Shown here: positions 25,105-33,626 of the stretch, one piece after another
Layout of the letters: every line of letters starts with the position of its first letter
Position numbering within the stretch: the first letter of the stretch is position 1
Assembly: GCA_036265675.1 (NCBI GenBank)
Contig: DATAOP010000057.1
Coordinates: 4,966 to 68,965, forward strand
DNA from: VRUE01 sp036265675
GTDB taxonomy: Bacteria > Actinomycetota > Thermoleophilia > Solirubrobacterales > 70-9
Direction: 5' to 3'
Length of the DNA stretch: 64,000 bases
The notes under the pieces: generated by a model
Told to the model about the DNA's origin: nothing
Database searches by the model: none
What the model saw: only the letters and a program-made list of their open reading frames with translations
Translations under genes and position numbers: made by a program

Positions 25105-26445
25105 TCAGCCGGCCGGTTCGGTGGCGCGGCCGGCGTCGATCAGCCCGGCCCCCTGCTGGACCCGGGGAAGGCCGATGCTGCGCGCGGTCCCGCCGAGGCG
25201 GGCGGCGACGGCGGTGGCGAGCTTTGCCCCCTTCAGCTTTGGCGGCAGAACGCCGGAGGCGAGGATCATCGCCGCGACTCCGGAGACGTGGGCGGCCGCC
25301 ATCGAGGTGCCGACGTAGTCGCCGGGCTCGGCGAACACCCGCGGGTTGCCGGACTTGAGCGTGACCTGGTAGATCGGACCGGTCAGGACCGAGGGGCAGC
25401 CGGCCGCCGGAGTGCCGCCACCGGGGGCGACGACGTCGACCCCCTTCCCGGTCAGCGAGTAGGCGCCGAGGCAGCCGCCCTGGGTGGTGCCGCCGACGCC
25501 GATCACGCCGGGCCCGGTCGCCGGTGGCGCGACGCAGGTCTCGGCGCCGAGGTTGCCGATCGAGGCCACGGTCACCACTCCCATGTGATGGGCGCGGCGC
25601 AGTTCTTCGTTGATCACCGGCACCCGCTTGCGGCAGCCGAAGTTGAAGCTCATGTTGATCACGTCGGCGCCGTGGTCGACCGCGAAGCGGATCCCGCGGG
25701 CGATGTCGTCGGCCTGGCCGCTCCCGAAGCGGTCGAGGACCCTGACCGGCATCAGCCCGGCGCGGTAGGCGAGCCCGGTCAGCGCGATGCCGTTGTTGGT
25801 CTTCTCGCCGATCGTCCCGGCGACGTGGGTGCCGTGGCCGTTTTCGTCCAGCGGCAGGCGGTCGTTGGCGACGAAGTCATAGCCCTTCACGAACTGGCCC
25901 GAGGCGAAGTCGGGGCTGCGGAGGAACTGCTTCCCGTTGTTGCGATAGGCGATCCCGGTGTCGAGCACCGCCACCTTCGTCCCCTGCGCGCCGGGGCGGC
26001 CGGCTTCCGCCAGTTGGCGCCAGGCGTCGATCGCATCGATGCCGCCGCTCGAGGTCGGGGACTGGGGGGTGCTCTGCCCCTCCCAGGGCAGGAAGTTCCA
26101 CTGCTTGCTGACCCAGCCCCCGGCGGCGCTGCTGGGGAAGGCGTCGAGCACCCCGGGGTCGTTGGGGATGCTCTGGAACGGCGGCTCGGAGGCGGTGGCG
26201 ATGTAGTTCGGCTCGGCGTAGTCGACCCGCGGGTTGTCGCGCAGGGCGCCGGCGGCCTCCCGGACTCCGAGCCCACGCGGAAGGGCGACGGTCCGGCCGT
26301 GGGCTTCGCCCTCGAACTTGACGACGACCTGGCGTGGGGCGAAGCCGTGGGCCTGCGAGAGCCCTGTCGCGGCGACGGCCGGCGTCGCAGACGCGGCGCA
26401 GAGCAGGCCGAGGAGGGCTGTGAGGATGACGATGCGGCTACTCAT
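25105..26445 (-). CDS. Secreted S8 subtilisin-like serine protease
   Basis: A 446-residue subtilase. The signal peptide is MSSRIVILTALLGLLCAASA and on. Residues 37-80 look like an inhibitor_I9-type propeptide (QVVVKFEGEAH to VDYAEPNY). The triad is Asp162 in VAVLDTGIAYR, His204 in ENGHGTHVAGTIG and Ser381 in GTSMAAAHVSG; the oxyanion Asn is in ASIGNLGA. Four extra cysteines (271, 304, 325, 350) could form two disulfides. ATG at 26445 is chosen because it starts the signal peptide, although the frame is open further up. It works outside the cell. A second, larger S8 protease lies at 59900-62293. Confidence 0.93.
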   Translation of the reverse strand: MSSRIVILTALLGLLCAASATPAVAATGLSQAHGFAPRQVVVKFEGEAHGRTVALPRGLGVREAAGALRDNPRVDYAEPNYIATASEPPFQSIPNDPGVLDAFPSSAAGGWVSKQWNFLPWEGQSTPQSPTSSGGIDAIDAWRQLAEAGRPGAQGTKVAVLDTGIAYRNNGKQFLRSPDFASGQFVKGYDFVANDRLPLDENGHGTHVAGTIGEKTNNGIALTGLAYRAGLMPVRVLDRFGSGQADDIARGIRFAVDHGADVINMSFNFGCRKRVPVINEELRRAHHMGVVTVASIGNLGAETCVAPPATGPGVIGVGGTTQGGCLGAYSLTGKGVDVVAPGGGTPAAGCPSVLTGPIYQVTLKSGNPRVFAEPGDYVGTSMAAAHVSGVAAMILASGVLPPKLKGAKLATAVAARLGGTARSIGLPRVQQGAGLIDAGRATEPAG

Positions 26446-26541
26446 TGCTGCGATCTCTGGTTGCGGTTCCCCTGCAATTGACGAGCTTGCCACAAAACAC
26501 CGCGCGGCCAAAGAAGTTGTCGGTCGCAGATACTCCGGGGC

Positions 26542-26988
26542 ATGCCCGAGGAGAGGTTCATGCGACTGGCGATCGAGCGCGCCCGCGAGGCCGAGGGGCA
26601 CGGCGACGTTCCGATCGGCGCCGTCGTCGTCCGCGCCGGCGAGCCGCTCGCGGCCGCCGGCAACGAGCGCGAGCTGCGCCGCGACCCGACCGCGCACGCC
26701 GAGCTGCTCGCGATCCGCGCCGCGGCCGAGGCGCTGGGCGGCTGGCGGCTGCCGGATACCACGCTTTACGTGACGCTCGAGCCGTGCGCGATGTGCGCCG
26801 GGGCGATCGTCCTCGCCCGGATCCCCGAGGTCGTCTTCGGCGCACCCGACCCGAAGGCGGGGGCGGCGGGGAGCGTGATGGACGTGCTCGCGGACCCGGC
26901 CCTCAACCATCGCCCGCGGGTCCGCGCCGGGATGCTCGAGGCCGAGTGCGCGGCGCTGTTGCGCGAGTTCTTCGAGTCCCGGCGCTGA
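26542..26988 (+). CDS. tadA: tRNA adenosine(34) deaminase
   Basis: A 148-residue zinc deaminase that converts adenosine to inosine at the wobble base of tRNA-Arg(ACG). His52 and Glu54 in THAELLAI and Cys82/Cys85 in LEPCAMCAGAIV form the zinc and catalytic site. FGAPDPKAGAAGSVMDVL fits TadA better than cytosine or guanine deaminases. It is followed 29 bases later by a tRNA-Ser gene. Confidence 0.88.
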   Translation: MPEERFMRLAIERAREAEGHGDVPIGAVVVRAGEPLAAAGNERELRRDPTAHAELLAIRAAAEALGGWRLPDTTLYVTLEPCAMCAGAIVLARIPEVVFGAPDPKAGAAGSVMDVLADPALNHRPRVRAGMLEAECAALLREFFESRR

Positions 26989-27017
26989 GGCGGAGGCGGA
27001 TACCCTTGAGTGGCCCT

Positions 27018-27107
27018 GGAGAGGTGTCCGAGTGGCTTAAGGAGCGCGACTGGAAATCGCGTGGGCGGGGTTAACCCGCCTCGTGGGTTCGAATCCCACC
27101 CTCTCCG
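27018..27107 (+). tRNA. tRNA-Ser(GGA)
   Basis: A 90-base type II tRNA. The acceptor stem is GGAGAGG (27018-27024) with CCTCTCC (27100-27106), and G is the discriminator base, as for serine. The anticodon loop CTGGAAA gives GGA. A long variable arm (GGGCGGGGTTAACCCGCC) and a T arm with GTTCGAATC follow; CCA is not encoded. TACCCT at 27001-27006 may be the -10 box. Its 3' part overlaps the end of the alpha/beta hydrolase gene on the other strand. Confidence 0.97.
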
Positions 27108-28039
27108 CTTTCCGCGGCCGCCGCTCGCGCGAATCCGAGGACGAGGGCGGCGGTGCGGGCCGGCCGCTCGACGTTCGGCGAGTGCCCGGCCCCGGCGACC
27201 ATGACGGTGCGCGCGCCCGGCACCTTCGCGTATGCGGCCAGCGCTCCCCGTGCGTCGTAGATCTGGTCCTCGGCGCCGAAGATCGCCAGCAGCGGTATCC
27301 GCATCCGCGCGATCCGGCGATTGAGCGGATCCTCGTCCATGTACTCGCCCTCCTCGCCGTCCGAGTCATAGGAGGTGTAGGTCATCCGCCTGAATTCGTC
27401 GACGAATTCATCGGGGACGTCGTATCCCGGCGCGAACGCGACCCCGAGCCCTTCCTTGATCGCGAAGTCCGGGGTCACCCGCCACAGTGCCGGCCCGATC
27501 ACCGGCGTCGTGCTCACCTTGGCGGTGAAGCCGAGGCCCTTCGAGAAGCGTTCTTCGGGCGCCTGGTCGATGATCACCAGCCGCTCCACGTAGCCACCCG
27601 GGACTTCGCCGAGCGCGGTCGCGACCGTGCCTCCAAGTGATTGCCCGACGACGGTCGCGCCCCGCACCCCGAGCCGTTTCAGCCCCTCCGCCACGAAGCT
27701 CGCCTGGTCTTCGATCGAGTAGCCGGAGCCCGGTTTTTCGGATCCGCCAAACCCCCGCAGGTCGATCGCGACGACGCGGTGATCGCGGTCGAGCAGCGGG
27801 ATCACCCGCTGCCACCAGGCGATCGAGCACGTGTAGCAGTGGATCAGCACGATCGGCGAGGCACCGCGCGGCCCCCGTTCGAGCACCTGCATGTCGCCGT
27901 CGGGCAGATGCAGGATCCGGCCGCCGGGAATGGTCACGGTTGCGGGCTTCGTTTCGCCCTCGACGATCAGCGTGTTGATCGCCAGCAGCGCGGCGATCAG
28001 ACAAACGACACCGATCAGGATCTTCCATCCTTTCCGCAT
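27071..28039 (-). CDS. Membrane-anchored alpha/beta hydrolase ending inside a tRNA gene
   Basis: A 322-residue alpha/beta hydrolase with an N-terminal membrane helix (residues 5-26). The nucleophile elbow is VVGQSLGGT, the acid region IFGAEDQIYD and the histidine GAGHSPNVERPA. HCYTCSIAWW supplies the oxyanion side. Substrate unknown. The last 12 codons and the stop (27071-27107) are antisense to tRNA-Ser(GGA), so the protein ends GEGGIRTHEAG, a tail that any frame across this tRNA would give. The true ancestral stop was probably lost. The fold is complete before the tail, so the enzyme can still be active. The divergent FAD oxidase starts 46 bases away. Confidence 0.85.
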   Translation of the reverse strand: MRKGWKILIGVVCLIAALLAINTLIVEGETKPATVTIPGGRILHLPDGDMQVLERGPRGASPIVLIHCYTCSIAWWQRVIPLLDRDHRVVAIDLRGFGGSEKPGSGYSIEDQASFVAEGLKRLGVRGATVVGQSLGGTVATALGEVPGGYVERLVIIDQAPEERFSKGLGFTAKVSTTPVIGPALWRVTPDFAIKEGLGVAFAPGYDVPDEFVDEFRRMTYTSYDSDGEEGEYMDEDPLNRRIARMRIPLLAIFGAEDQIYDARGALAAYAKVPGARTVMVAGAGHSPNVERPARTAALVLGFARAAAAESGEGGIRTHEAG

Positions 28040-28085
28040 CCGGCCGCCAGCCTAGCCCGCCTTAGGCCTAGAGTCTTTCCACTCC

Positions 28086-29465
28086 GTGGACCCATCCGCG
28101 ATCGAAGACGTGGCGGCCTCGTTCGAGGGTGACCTCGTGCTGCCGGCGAGCCGAGATTTCGACCGGCATCGGGCCGTCTGGAACGGATCGATCGATCGCC
28201 GTCCGGCGCTGATCGCTCGCTGTGCTGGTGCAGGCGACGTCATTGCGGTGGTTCGTTCCGCGAGGAGTACGGGCCTTCCGCTCGCGGTCCGCGGCGGAGG
28301 CCACAGCTTTCCCGGCGCATCGGTCTGCGACGCCGGCATCGTCGCGGACCTGGGGTTGATGAAGGGAATCTCGGTCGACCCCGAGTCCCGGACAGTGAGG
28401 GCCGAGGCCGGGGTGCTGCTCGGGGAGCTCGACCGAGCGACACAGGCGGCGGGGCTCGTGGTACCGGCAGGGATCGTCACCCACACCGGGCTTGCCGGCC
28501 TCACCCTCGGGGGCGGGATCGGCTGGCTTCAGCGCAAGTATGGGTTGACGGTCGACCAGCTTGTCTCAGCAACTCTCGTCACCGCCGACGGCGACCTCGT
28601 GAGGGTGAGCGAGGCGGAGCACCCGGACCTCTTCTGGGGCATCCGCGGCGGTGGCGGGAACTTCGGCGTCGTCACCGAGTTCGAGTTCCGGCTCAACCCG
28701 CTCGGTCCGACGGTCCTCGCCGGGCCGGTCTTCTGGCCGATGGAGGACTCGCCCGAGCTGCTGCGGTTCTATCGGGAGTGGATCGCGGCGGCTCCTGACG
28801 ATCTGATGACGATCGTCATCCATCGCATGGCCCCGGCGCTACCGGCGATCCCGCCCGAGCTTCACGGCAAGCCGGTGGTCGCGGTCGCCTGCTGCTGGGC
28901 GGGCTCGATCGAGGCCGGCGAGGAGGTGATCGCGCCGCTGCGGGCCTTCGGATCGCCGATCCTCGATCTGTGCGCGCCGAAGCCGTTTCTCGAGCACCAG
29001 GAAATGTTCGATCCATCCTTCCCCCCCGGCGACTGGTACTACATGCGCTCCTCCGACGTGGAGGAGCTGAGCGACGAGGTGATCGACATCACCGTCGAGC
29101 ACGCGAACCGGATTCGCTCGCCGCTGACCAGCTTTCCGATCTGGCAGATGGGCGGGGCGCTCTCGCGGGTCGGCGAGTCCGAGACCGCCTTCAACGGACG
29201 CGATACAGGCCACACCTTCAACATCACGGCCAGGACGACCGGGCCGGCCGGCTTCGACGAGGAGCGCCGTTGGGTGCGCGACTTCTGGACGGCGCTGGAG
29301 CCCCACCACTCGGGAACCGTCTATTCGAACTTCCTCATGGACGAGGGCGAGGATCGGATCCGGGCCGCCTATGGGGAGCGAAAGTTCGAGCGGCTCAGGG
29401 AGCTGAAGCGCAGCCACGATCCCGACAACCTGTTCCGCCTGAACCCGAACATCGCCCCCGGGTAG
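28086..29465 (+). CDS. FAD-linked oxidase, BBE-type (second)
   Basis: A 459-residue PCMH/BBE flavoprotein. VRGGGHSFPG near residue 63 has the FAD-linking histidine; HTGLAGLTLGGGIGWLQRK near 137 lacks the second linking cysteine. The C-terminal YSNFLMDEGEDRIRAAYGER and HDPDNLFRLNPNI are the BBE domain. Covalently bound FAD oxidases of this group oxidise sugars, alcohols or alkaloid-like compounds; the substrate here is unknown. GTG at 28086 is the likely start. It lies between two tRNA-Ser genes and is divergent from the hydrolase. It is only distantly like the one at 5486-6850. Confidence 0.87.
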   Translation: MDPSAIEDVAASFEGDLVLPASRDFDRHRAVWNGSIDRRPALIARCAGAGDVIAVVRSARSTGLPLAVRGGGHSFPGASVCDAGIVADLGLMKGISVDPESRTVRAEAGVLLGELDRATQAAGLVVPAGIVTHTGLAGLTLGGGIGWLQRKYGLTVDQLVSATLVTADGDLVRVSEAEHPDLFWGIRGGGGNFGVVTEFEFRLNPLGPTVLAGPVFWPMEDSPELLRFYREWIAAAPDDLMTIVIHRMAPALPAIPPELHGKPVVAVACCWAGSIEAGEEVIAPLRAFGSPILDLCAPKPFLEHQEMFDPSFPPGDWYYMRSSDVEELSDEVIDITVEHANRIRSPLTSFPIWQMGGALSRVGESETAFNGRDTGHTFNITARTTGPAGFDEERRWVRDFWTALEPHHSGTVYSNFLMDEGEDRIRAAYGERKFERLRELKRSHDPDNLFRLNPNIAPG

Positions 29466-29501
29466 TCGAGCGCTACGTACAATCGGGCGCTCGTCTGTCC
29501 C

Positions 29502-29590
29502 GGAGGGGTGCCGGAGTGGTTGAACGGGGCGGTCTCGAAAACCGTTGGCCGTCGTAAGGCGGCTCGTGGGTTCGAATCCCACCCCCTCCG
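29502..29590 (+). tRNA. tRNA-Ser(CGA)
   Basis: An 89-base type II tRNA. The acceptor stem is GGAGGGG (29502-29508) with CCCCTCC (29583-29589) and discriminator G. The anticodon loop CTCGAAA gives CGA. The long variable arm and T arm (GTTCGAATC) are intact and CCA is not encoded. TACAAT at 29478-29483 is a good -10 box for it. The last 32 bases of the gene region are almost the same as in tRNA-Ser(GGA). Confidence 0.97.
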
Positions 29591-29618
29591 CTTCTCGAAC
29601 CGCCGGCGCCTCGGCGCG

Positions 29619-31586
29619 CTACGCCACGGGCGATCGTTTCGCAGCGGGCGCCGCGACGGCGCCGTAGGCGCGCACTTCGTCCTCGCTCATCAGCGCGTGC
29701 ACCGCGCCGGGAACGCCGTACTCGTAGGGCCCGCCGACGACGCGGGGGATGCGGTCGAAGTTGAAGCGCGGCGGCGGCGAGGAGACCTGCCACTCGATCG
29801 ATTTCGCCCGCCACGGATTGGCTTCGGCGCGCGGCCCGTAGCGCCAGCTGACGACCATGTTGTAGAGGAAGATGAGCTGGGCGGCTCCGAGCAGGAAGCC
29901 GAAGCAGCTGATCAGCAGGTTCCAGTCGCCGAACTGCGCCGCATAGTCGACCACCCGTCGCGGCATCCCGTCCATCCCGATCCAGTGCATCGGCAGGAAG
30001 GTGCCCCAGGTGCCGATGAGCGTCAGCCAGAAGTGCACCCGGCCGAGCCGCTCGTCGTACATCCGCCCGGTGATCTTCGGGAACCAGTGATAGATGCCGG
30101 AGAAGATCGTGAAGACCGAGCCGGCGAAGAGGACGAAGTGAATGTGGGCGACGATGAAGTAGGTGTCGGTGACGTGGATGTCGATCGGCACCATCGCGAC
30201 CATCACGCCGCTGATCCCGCCGATGATGAAGCTGCAGATGAACCCGAGCGAGAACAGCATCGCGGTCGAGCGGAGGTGGATCCTGCCGAAGAAGAGCGTC
30301 CCCAGCCAGGAGAAGATCTTGATCCCGGTCGGGACCGCGATCAGCACCGAGGTGACCATCATCGGCACCCGCAGCCAGCTGAACATCCCGGCGACGAACA
30401 TGTGGTGGGCCCAGACCGAGTAGCTGAGGACGATGATCAGCATCAGCGAGAGCGCCATCAGCCGGTAGCCGAAGATCGGTTTGCGGGCGTTGGTCGAGAT
30501 CACCTCACTGACGATCCCGAACCCCGGCAGCATCATGATGTAGACGGCGGGGTGTGAGTAGAACCAGAAGATGTGCTGGTAGCTGACGACGTCGCCCCCG
30601 GCCGCCGCCTGGAAGAAGTTGGTGTGGAGGATGCGGTCAAAGAGGACCATGAACTGGACCCCGGCGATGAACGGCGTCGCGGCTATCACCAGCAGTGAGG
30701 TGGCGAGGTTGGCCCAGACCAGCAGCGGCATCCGCCAAAAGGTCATCCCCGGCGCCCGCATGGTGATGATCGTGACCAGGAAGTTGAGGGCGGCGAGGAT
30801 CGAGGAGAAGCCCGCGAACTGGACGCCGATGTTGAAGAACGACTGGCCGAGCGGCGCCCCGGTCGAGAGTGGGGCGTAGCCGGTCCAGCCGGCGTCGAAG
30901 GCGCCGCCGGGCACGAGGAAGCTGCCGACGAACATCAGCCCGGCCAGCGGCAGAAGCCAGAAGCTGAGCGCGTTGAGGCGGGGGAACGCCATGTCCGGCG
31001 CCCCGAGCATCAGCGGCAGCACGTAGTTCGCGATCCCGGCGAAGACCGGGATCACGAAGAGGAAGATCATGATCGCCGCATGGGCCGAGAAGAGGCTGTT
31101 GTAGGTCGAGGCGTCGACGATCTGCGTGCCCGGCTGCGCCAGCTCGGCGCGCACCAGCATTGCCAGCAGCCCCCCGATGAAGAAGAAGACGAAGGTGGTG
31201 ACGATGTACTGGACACCGATCACCTTGTGATCGGTGTTGAAGCTGAAGTAGTCGCGCCATGTGGCCGCGCCGTGGTCGTGGTGGTCCTCCGGCTCGGTCG
31301 GCATCCCGAGCGCCCACCGCACCCAGTAGGTGATCGCGCCGAAGCCGACGAGGAAGCCGAGCGCGCCCGTCACCACGGGGACGACGACGTGGGGGTAACC
31401 CGTCTGCTCGGTCTGCCAGATCGGCAGGCCGGAGACCGCACGAAGGCCGACCACGAGGCCGAAGCCGACGGCGGCCCCGATCAGAACGCCCATTCCCCCC
31501 CGGACCCAGCGCCAGGCGAGCTCGTTGCCCGAGATACCGAAATCAGTCTCTCTGACCGCGTCCTGCTGGAGCGCGTTGCTAGCCAC
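29619..31586 (-). CDS. ctaD: Cytochrome c oxidase subunit I (aa3-type)
   Basis: A heme-copper oxidase subunit I of about 655 residues. It reduces oxygen at the heme a3-CuB site and pumps protons. SAHAAIMIFLFVIP has the low-spin heme histidine, FWFYSHPAVYIMMLPGFG the CuB His-Tyr pair, SVWAHHMFVAGM the two CuB histidines and VAHIHFVLFAGSVF the heme a3/a histidines. About 60 extra residues and two helices precede the core. ATG at 31610 is possible, but GTG at 31586 has GGAGGG at the right distance and leaves the inverted repeat 31604-31625 upstream. Subunits II and III are not in the window. It is divergent from the Fe-S-sensor-like regulator. Confidence 0.95.
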   Translation of the reverse strand: MASNALQQDAVRETDFGISGNELAWRWVRGGMGVLIGAAVGFGLVVGLRAVSGLPIWQTEQTGYPHVVVPVVTGALGFLVGFGAITYWVRWALGMPTEPEDHHDHGAATWRDYFSFNTDHKVIGVQYIVTTFVFFFIGGLLAMLVRAELAQPGTQIVDASTYNSLFSAHAAIMIFLFVIPVFAGIANYVLPLMLGAPDMAFPRLNALSFWLLPLAGLMFVGSFLVPGGAFDAGWTGYAPLSTGAPLGQSFFNIGVQFAGFSSILAALNFLVTIITMRAPGMTFWRMPLLVWANLATSLLVIAATPFIAGVQFMVLFDRILHTNFFQAAAGGDVVSYQHIFWFYSHPAVYIMMLPGFGIVSEVISTNARKPIFGYRLMALSLMLIIVLSYSVWAHHMFVAGMFSWLRVPMMVTSVLIAVPTGIKIFSWLGTLFFGRIHLRSTAMLFSLGFICSFIIGGISGVMVAMVPIDIHVTDTYFIVAHIHFVLFAGSVFTIFSGIYHWFPKITGRMYDERLGRVHFWLTLIGTWGTFLPMHWIGMDGMPRRVVDYAAQFGDWNLLISCFGFLLGAAQLIFLYNMVVSWRYGPRAEANPWRAKSIEWQVSSPPPRFNFDRIPRVVGGPYEYGVPGAVHALMSEDEVRAYGAVAAPAAKRSPVA

Positions 31587-31603
31587 CGGCCCTCCGTGGA
31601 TAG

Positions 31604-31625
31604 TTTTCACATCAGGCTGTGAAAA
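31604..31625. promoter_or_regulatory. Inverted-repeat operator between ctaD and the regulator
   Basis: TTTTCACA (31604-31611) and TGTGAAAA (31618-31625) form a perfect 8-bp inverted repeat with a 6-base spacer. A weaker copy, TTTCACA...TGTGCAAA, follows at 31643-31664. The A/T-rich sites stand out from the GC-rich background and lie between the divergent starts of ctaD and the regulator. The adjacent regulator is the natural binder; that is inference. Confidence 0.6.
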
Positions 31626-31674
31626 TAGCAGCGCGGCCTAAATTTCACAGGGTCGATGTGCAAAAATCGCGAGG

Positions 31675-32346
31675 TTGGATCTACCATCGAGCAATGACGA
31701 TGTCCTCGCCCAGCGGACGCGGGCGCGGATCTTCTCCTGGCTGGTCGACCGGAGGGCGCCGGCGAGTACCGAGGCGCTCGCCTCGGCACTCGAGCTGCAC
31801 CCGAACGGGGTGAGGCGACACCTCGAGCGGATGCTCGAGGCGGGGCTGGTGGAGCGCAGCCGCAGCAAGGGGCGGCGGGGACGGCCGGGCGACCTCTGGA
31901 CCGTTGCCGCCGAAGCCGACCCCGGCGGTCAGCGCCCGACCGCCTATGCCGATCTCTCCCGCTGGCTGGCCCGGGCCATCGCCCCCGGACCCGGCCGGCT
32001 GCGTGAGGTCGAGCGGGCGGGGCGGGAGATCGGTGCCGAACTCGCGCCGAGCGCGCCCTCGAAAGACCCCGTCGGAGACTTCAAACACGTCATGTCCTCG
32101 CTCGGGTTTCGCCCCGAGGTGGCAATGAGTGGCGGCGACGGCTTCGTCTGCAAGCTCGAAAACTGCCCCTACCGGGAGTCGGTGAAGGAGAACCAGGACG
32201 TCGTCTGCGCCCTGCACAAAGGGATGACCGCGGGCGTGCTCGCTCAGCTCCTGCCGGAGACCAGGCTGACCCGGTTCGAGCCGCACGATCCTGAGGACGC
32301 CGGCTGCGTCGTCGGAGTCACCGGGTCGATCGACGGTGGCGATTGA
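31675..32346 (+). CDS. Winged-helix regulator with four-Cys C-terminal domain (SufR-like)
   Basis: A 223-residue protein. Residues 10-65 are a winged helix-turn-helix of the ArsR/DeoR type (RIFSWLVDRRAPASTEALAS, then HPNGVRRHLERMLEAGLVE). The C-terminal half has cysteines 159, 164, 178 and 211 in the pattern CKLENCPY...VVCALHKGM...AGCVVGV. That matches SufR-type regulators, which hold an iron-sulfur cluster and respond to redox or iron state. It probably controls ctaD, its own operon and the ferredoxin through the TTTTCACA-type sites. TTG at 31675 is the only fitting start and has little leader. The next gene overlaps it by 11 bases. Confidence 0.75.
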   Translation: MDLPSSNDDVLAQRTRARIFSWLVDRRAPASTEALASALELHPNGVRRHLERMLEAGLVERSRSKGRRGRPGDLWTVAAEADPGGQRPTAYADLSRWLARAIAPGPGRLREVERAGREIGAELAPSAPSKDPVGDFKHVMSSLGFRPEVAMSGGDGFVCKLENCPYRESVKENQDVVCALHKGMTAGVLAQLLPETRLTRFEPHDPEDAGCVVGVTGSIDGGD

Positions 32347-33607
32347 GTCGGAGCGCCGCTGCCGGCGCCCCCCGACCACCCGCCGCGAGGGGGATCTGCG
32401 GCCGACCGACGTCGTCAGCTCGTTCTTCGTCTGCGCCATCGCGTTCCTGTTCGCCGCCGCCGTCGCCGCCCTGATCCAGGCCGTCGCGCCCTGGGCCTGG
32501 GGCCGATGGCTCGCCCTCCACCTGGCCTTCGTCGGCGGCGTCTCCCAGCTGGTCCTCGGGGCCAGTCAGTTCTTCGCCGGGGCCTTCCTCGCAAGCGACC
32601 CCCCGCCGCGCCGCCTCGTCCGCGCCGAGCTCGCGGCGTGGAACCTCGGAGCGGTCATCCTCGCGATCGCCGTCCCGCGGTCGGCGGGGACCGGCGTCTG
32701 GGTCGCCGTCGCCCTGCTCGCGGTCGCGCTCGGTCTGTGGGGGGTCGCAGTCGGAACGATGTGGAGGCGCTCGCTGCGGCGGTCGCCCTGGGCCGTCGCC
32801 TGGTACTGCGGCGGCACGCTCTTCCTCGGCCTCGGCGTGATCGCCGGGTCCCTGCTCGCCCACGGCGTCGAGTGGAGGCACGGCAACCTCCTCGGCGCCC
32901 ACATGGCGCTCAACCTCGCGGGCTGGTTCGGGGCCGCGATCGTCGGCACCCTGCACACCTTCTATCCCTCGCTGACCCAGACCCAGCTGCGTTATCCACG
33001 GCTGCAGGGGGTCGCCTTCGGCTGCTGGACCGGGGGCGTTGCGGCGCTCGCGGCCGGTTACGCCTGGGCGCTCGACCCGCTCGCGGACGCAGGTTGGCTC
33101 GCGCTCTGCCTCGGCGCCCTCGCCCTGCTGGTCAACGTCGCCGCCTCCCTGCGCCGAGCGGCCCGACCGCTGTCGCTGGCCGCCCGCATCGTCGGCGCCG
33201 CACAGCCGTTCCTGCTCGCGGCGCTGGTCGTCGCCGGCGCGGCGGCGCTCGATCGCGGCCCGACCGAGGCGCTGACCGGCTCGACTCGAGCCGTGGTCGG
33301 GACCCTTCTCGTCGCCGGATGGATCGGCCTCACCGTGCTCGGCTCGCTGCTCCATCTGCTGGCGGTCGTGGTGCGGGTACGCGGTGGCTTCACCGCACGT
33401 ATGCCCGCCGCCCGGCCGCGCCTAGACAGCATCATCGCTGCATCGGCGATGATTGCGGTCGTGGCGCTGGCACTTGCCCAGGGGGCGGAGCTGGATGGCC
33501 TGCACGGCCCGGCGCGAGTGCTGCTGCTCGCCGTCTACGCGGTCCTGGGGGCGCGGGTGGCGCAGCTCGCGGGCCGCGTCCTCGCCCACGCCCGTCCGAG
33601 CATCTAG
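32336..33607 (+). CDS. Polytopic membrane protein with conserved-looking membrane histidines
   Basis: A 423-residue protein with about 11-12 membrane helices. Several helices carry histidines in positions like heme or copper ligands: LALHLAFVGGVSQLVLGASQ, GAHMALNLAGWFGAAIVG with TLHTFYPSL, and LLHLLAVVV near the C-terminus. The layout recalls NnrS-like and heme-copper-oxidase-related proteins, but I cannot assign a family. GTG at 32336 overlaps the regulator by 11 bases, so it is in the regulator's operon and likely belongs to the same redox response. A role in nitric oxide or oxygen metabolism is possible. Confidence 0.55.
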   Translation: MAIESERRCRRPPTTRREGDLRPTDVVSSFFVCAIAFLFAAAVAALIQAVAPWAWGRWLALHLAFVGGVSQLVLGASQFFAGAFLASDPPPRRLVRAELAAWNLGAVILAIAVPRSAGTGVWVAVALLAVALGLWGVAVGTMWRRSLRRSPWAVAWYCGGTLFLGLGVIAGSLLAHGVEWRHGNLLGAHMALNLAGWFGAAIVGTLHTFYPSLTQTQLRYPRLQGVAFGCWTGGVAALAAGYAWALDPLADAGWLALCLGALALLVNVAASLRRAARPLSLAARIVGAAQPFLLAALVVAGAAALDRGPTEALTGSTRAVVGTLLVAGWIGLTVLGSLLHLLAVVVRVRGGFTARMPAARPRLDSIIAASAMIAVVALALAQGAELDGLHGPARVLLLAVYAVLGARVAQLAGRVLAHARPSI

Positions 33608-33626
33608 CGTCCTTCCGCAACCTGAC

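Noticed and set aside
28839..29582. Minus-strand frames beginning or ending with GGIRTHE or GFEPTSR near the second tRNA-Ser
   Set aside because: These are translations of the antisense strand of tRNA-Ser(CGA), a known artefact, and they overlap the FAD oxidase gene.
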